From: Ampullaceana balthica
Lineage: Eukaryota; Mollusca; Gastropoda; Lymnaeidae
Direction of reading: 5' to 3'
NCBI GenBank assembly: GCA_944989445.1
Contig: CALYLW010000182.1
Location: forward strand, 992,501 to 1,056,500
Length of the DNA: 64,000 nucleotides
The translations under genes were made by a program, and so were the position numbers. The stretch's first letter is position 1. Each line of letters starts with the position of its first letter. Shown piece after piece: positions 62,536 to 64,000 of the stretch. Under the pieces are notes generated by a model. The model saw only the letters and a list, made by a program, of their open reading frames with translations, had not been told where the DNA came from and made no database searches.

Positions 62536-64000
62536 GACATAACTCGTGAATGTTCATTCTCTTTTGGGTCGAGCCGTTAGGCTCTTAGGACCCGGTTCAT
62601 TTTATCGCAAGCGAGCCTCATCAAGCGGGCATCGCCGTAGAGGTAGTCCTCTGAAGGTATCGTTAATTCTCCTTCCAAATCCCCGCACAGCTCGGAGCAC
62701 TCTTCGAGTACGTGGGCCACCGTCTCCTCTGGGTGGCCACACAGTCGACAGGCCAGTTCCCTTCTAGTGTTAAACTTGTACAGGTAGCTTCGTATGGGAC
62801 AATGCTCAGTTCTCATTCTAGTTATGAGCGTCTGATTGCTACGTCCAATTTTCCACCAGGAGTCGCTTTTGCTCGGTCGCGGCATGTACTGGAATACTTT
62901 TCTGGCCGTGCTTCCAGATGCCCAGCCCTGGAGCCACTTCTCTCGGAAATGGTCCTTAAGCCACGATCTGATCCCCAGCTGGGTCATCGGGCGATCGGGA
63001 TGGGGCTGAGCTGAACCTTCTCTCGCCAACTTATCAACCCTGTCTGAATGAGTCTCGCCACTGTGCCCAGTGATGTACTGAAGGACTACTTTTCCGCCTT
63101 GTGCTAGGATTTCACCTACTGTTTCCAAAATGACACTGACCGTTTTCGTCTCCAGAGAGGATCGACCCACAGTCTCGAGCAAAAACCGTGAGTCGGTGAA
63201 GACTACGACGGTCGGGAAAACCTTTCTTCTTGCTAGACGTCGGCGCACTTCCTTCAAACCCTTGCAAATCGCCTCCAGTTCGGCGTCGTGACTACTGTAT
63301 GCAGATCCGCACGGCCCTGACAGTTCGATACTGTCAGGTCCAGGTTGAGGGTATTGAATTAGTACTGCGTATCCACTTCTGCCATCCTTGAAACGTGAGC
63401 CGTCCGTGTCGCCATAAGCCTCGATTGTCTTCAGAGTCTCGTCTCGCTGGAGCTCGACGGGACTGGCTTTCGTCACCGCTGTATTTGCCAGTGTCAAACG
63501 TAGTTCAGGCAAGTCAAAGCTCTCATGTGGTCCTCGAGCAGGGACCAGTTGCATTCGTTCCCTGTGCTTGGGTATGGGGACTGAGTTTTCTGGTTCGTAG
63601 ACCGTATCCATGAAGGATGGCCTTTTCAGTCGGGTCCTCTTTACCCATCGGTCTTGTAATTGGAAGCAGTTTTCGTCATGCTCTAACCTACGGTATCGCT
63701 CTACCATGGTCATGATTGCTTTTTCTCGCCTTATCGCCAGGGGTTCTACGTTTGACATAATTTCTACAGCGGCTGTGGGTGTCGTACGTAACGCCCCGCA
63801 TACGAACCGTAGAGCTTGGTTCTGTATTCGGTCCAGTCCCTCTAGAGCCGTACGGCTCGCAAAGGCTTGGACCGGTAGGCTGTAGTCAATGGCACCCCTC
63901 ACACTACCGAGGTAGAGAGCTCTCAGTAGTCTTGCATCCGCACCCCAACTATTGCTAGCCAGTTTCTTCACCAGGGACAGTTTAGCTGTGGTTTTGCGCA
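62536..64000 (-). mobile_element. RNase H-type LINE, running off the window
   Basis: Minus strand, continuing beyond 64000. The coding part shows the end of RT and RNase H in one open frame. The 3' region seen in the 57.4-kb copy is missing here: similarity stops at 'tcgtgaatgttc' (about 62547), next to a HINE fragment. Confidence 0.88.
62577..64000 (-). CDS. LINE polyprotein C-terminus: RT thumb, RNase H and zinc-binding end (partial)
   Basis: An open frame of more than 460 codons enters from the right edge. It begins in the RT thumb (SNSWGADARLLRALYLGSVR, then GAIDYSLPVQAF, RIQNQALRFVCGALRTTPT), a basic linker (RYRRLEHDENCFQLQDRWVK), then RNase H with TDGSRFKDGRSGY, AELEAICKGL, VVVFTDSRFLLETVG and GHSGETHSDRVDKLARE, then CRLCGHPEETVAHVLEECSE. 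An 18-bp in-frame deletion just before TDGS (near 63408) removes six residues (SVVKVF in the sister copy) that form the first RNase H strand, so activity is doubtful. No frameshift is seen, so this is a young copy. Confidence 0.85.
   Translation of the reverse strand, partial: RKTTAKLSLVKKLASNSWGADARLLRALYLGSVRGAIDYSLPVQAFASRTALEGLDRIQNQALRFVCGALRTTPTAAVEIMSNVEPLAIRREKAIMTMVERYRRLEHDENCFQLQDRWVKRTRLKRPSFMDTVYEPENSVPIPKHRERMQLVPARGPHESFDLPELRLTLANTAVTKASPVELQRDETLKTIEAYGDTDGSRFKDGRSGYAVLIQYPQPGPDSIELSGPCGSAYSSHDAELEAICKGLKEVRRRLARRKVFPTVVVFTDSRFLLETVGRSSLETKTVSVILETVGEILAQGGKVVLQYITGHSGETHSDRVDKLAREGSAQPHPDRPMTQLGIRSWLKDHFREKWLQGWASGSTARKVFQYMPRPSKSDSWWKIGRSNQTLITRMRTEHCPIRSYLYKFNTRRELACRLCGHPEETVAHVLEECSELCGDLEGELTIPSEDYLYGDARLMRLACDKMNRVLRA

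Noticed and set aside
63395..63885. Plus-strand open frames over the right-edge LINE
   Set aside because: Shadows of the minus-strand LINE frame; no domain on this strand.

Overview
The window is eukaryotic nuclear DNA: AT-rich, with introns of several kilobases, GT-AG splice sites, poly(A)-type signals, microsatellites and very dense transposable elements (TEs). The mix of RTE-, CR1/Jockey- and RNase H-bearing LINEs, ZMYM/BED-type hAT elements, Helitrons and foldback elements suggests an invertebrate animal, most likely a gastropod or other mollusc. That is an inference; no sequence here fixes the species.

The one host gene I can support lies on the minus strand from about 50.7 kb to 9.4 kb. 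Eight coding exons can be read by hand and join without a frame break (52+191+184+185+178+303+172+169 nt = 477 codons plus stop). They encode a single-pass type I membrane protein: signal peptide (exon at 50637-50706), a two-exon cysteine-rich Ig-like module (38690-38880 and 27513-27696), a second copy of that module (20800-20984 and 14349-14526), a third Ig-like domain on one exon (11222-11524), a transmembrane exon with a lysine in the membrane (10301-10472) and a cytoplasmic tail with three tyrosines (9383-9551). Domain borders are all phase 1 and the intron inside each two-exon module is phase 0. Flanking intron sequence is duplicated with the module, so the protein grew by tandem genomic duplication. 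It looks like an uncharacterised immune- or adhesion-type receptor.

The rest is mostly TEs, many with boundaries that can be read from target-site duplications (TSDs). From left to right: a LINE between two 147-bp direct repeats (0.4-4.4 kb); LINE fragments at 7.6-8.2, 25.0-25.2, 25.9-27.3, 28.7-29.8 and 30.3-31.1 kb; Helitron-like elements at 12.1, 15.0, 22.8 and 31.2 kb; a Helentron/HINE-like family (13.1, 13.5, 39.4, 52.2, 54.1 kb, fragment at 62.5 kb); a hAT inside a mariner-like element (16.0-18.9 kb); a hAT-like element carrying an RTE LINE and a Harbinger-like MITE (33.5-38.0 kb); two matching mariner-like MITEs (31.8 and 41.0 kb); a hAT-like element inside a MULE-like element (41.8-43.4 kb); a decayed transposase-like gene with an OTU-like end (45.3-48.7 kb); and Harbinger-like MITEs at 51.6-53.6 kb.

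From 55.1 to 60.8 kb there is a four-level nest: MULE-like > hAT-like > hAT > RNase H LINE, each level marked by a perfect TSD (9, 8, 8 and 12 bp). A near-identical RNase H LINE runs off the right edge (62.5-64.0 kb). No TE protein here is intact along its whole length. The receptor is the only gene that looks functional.
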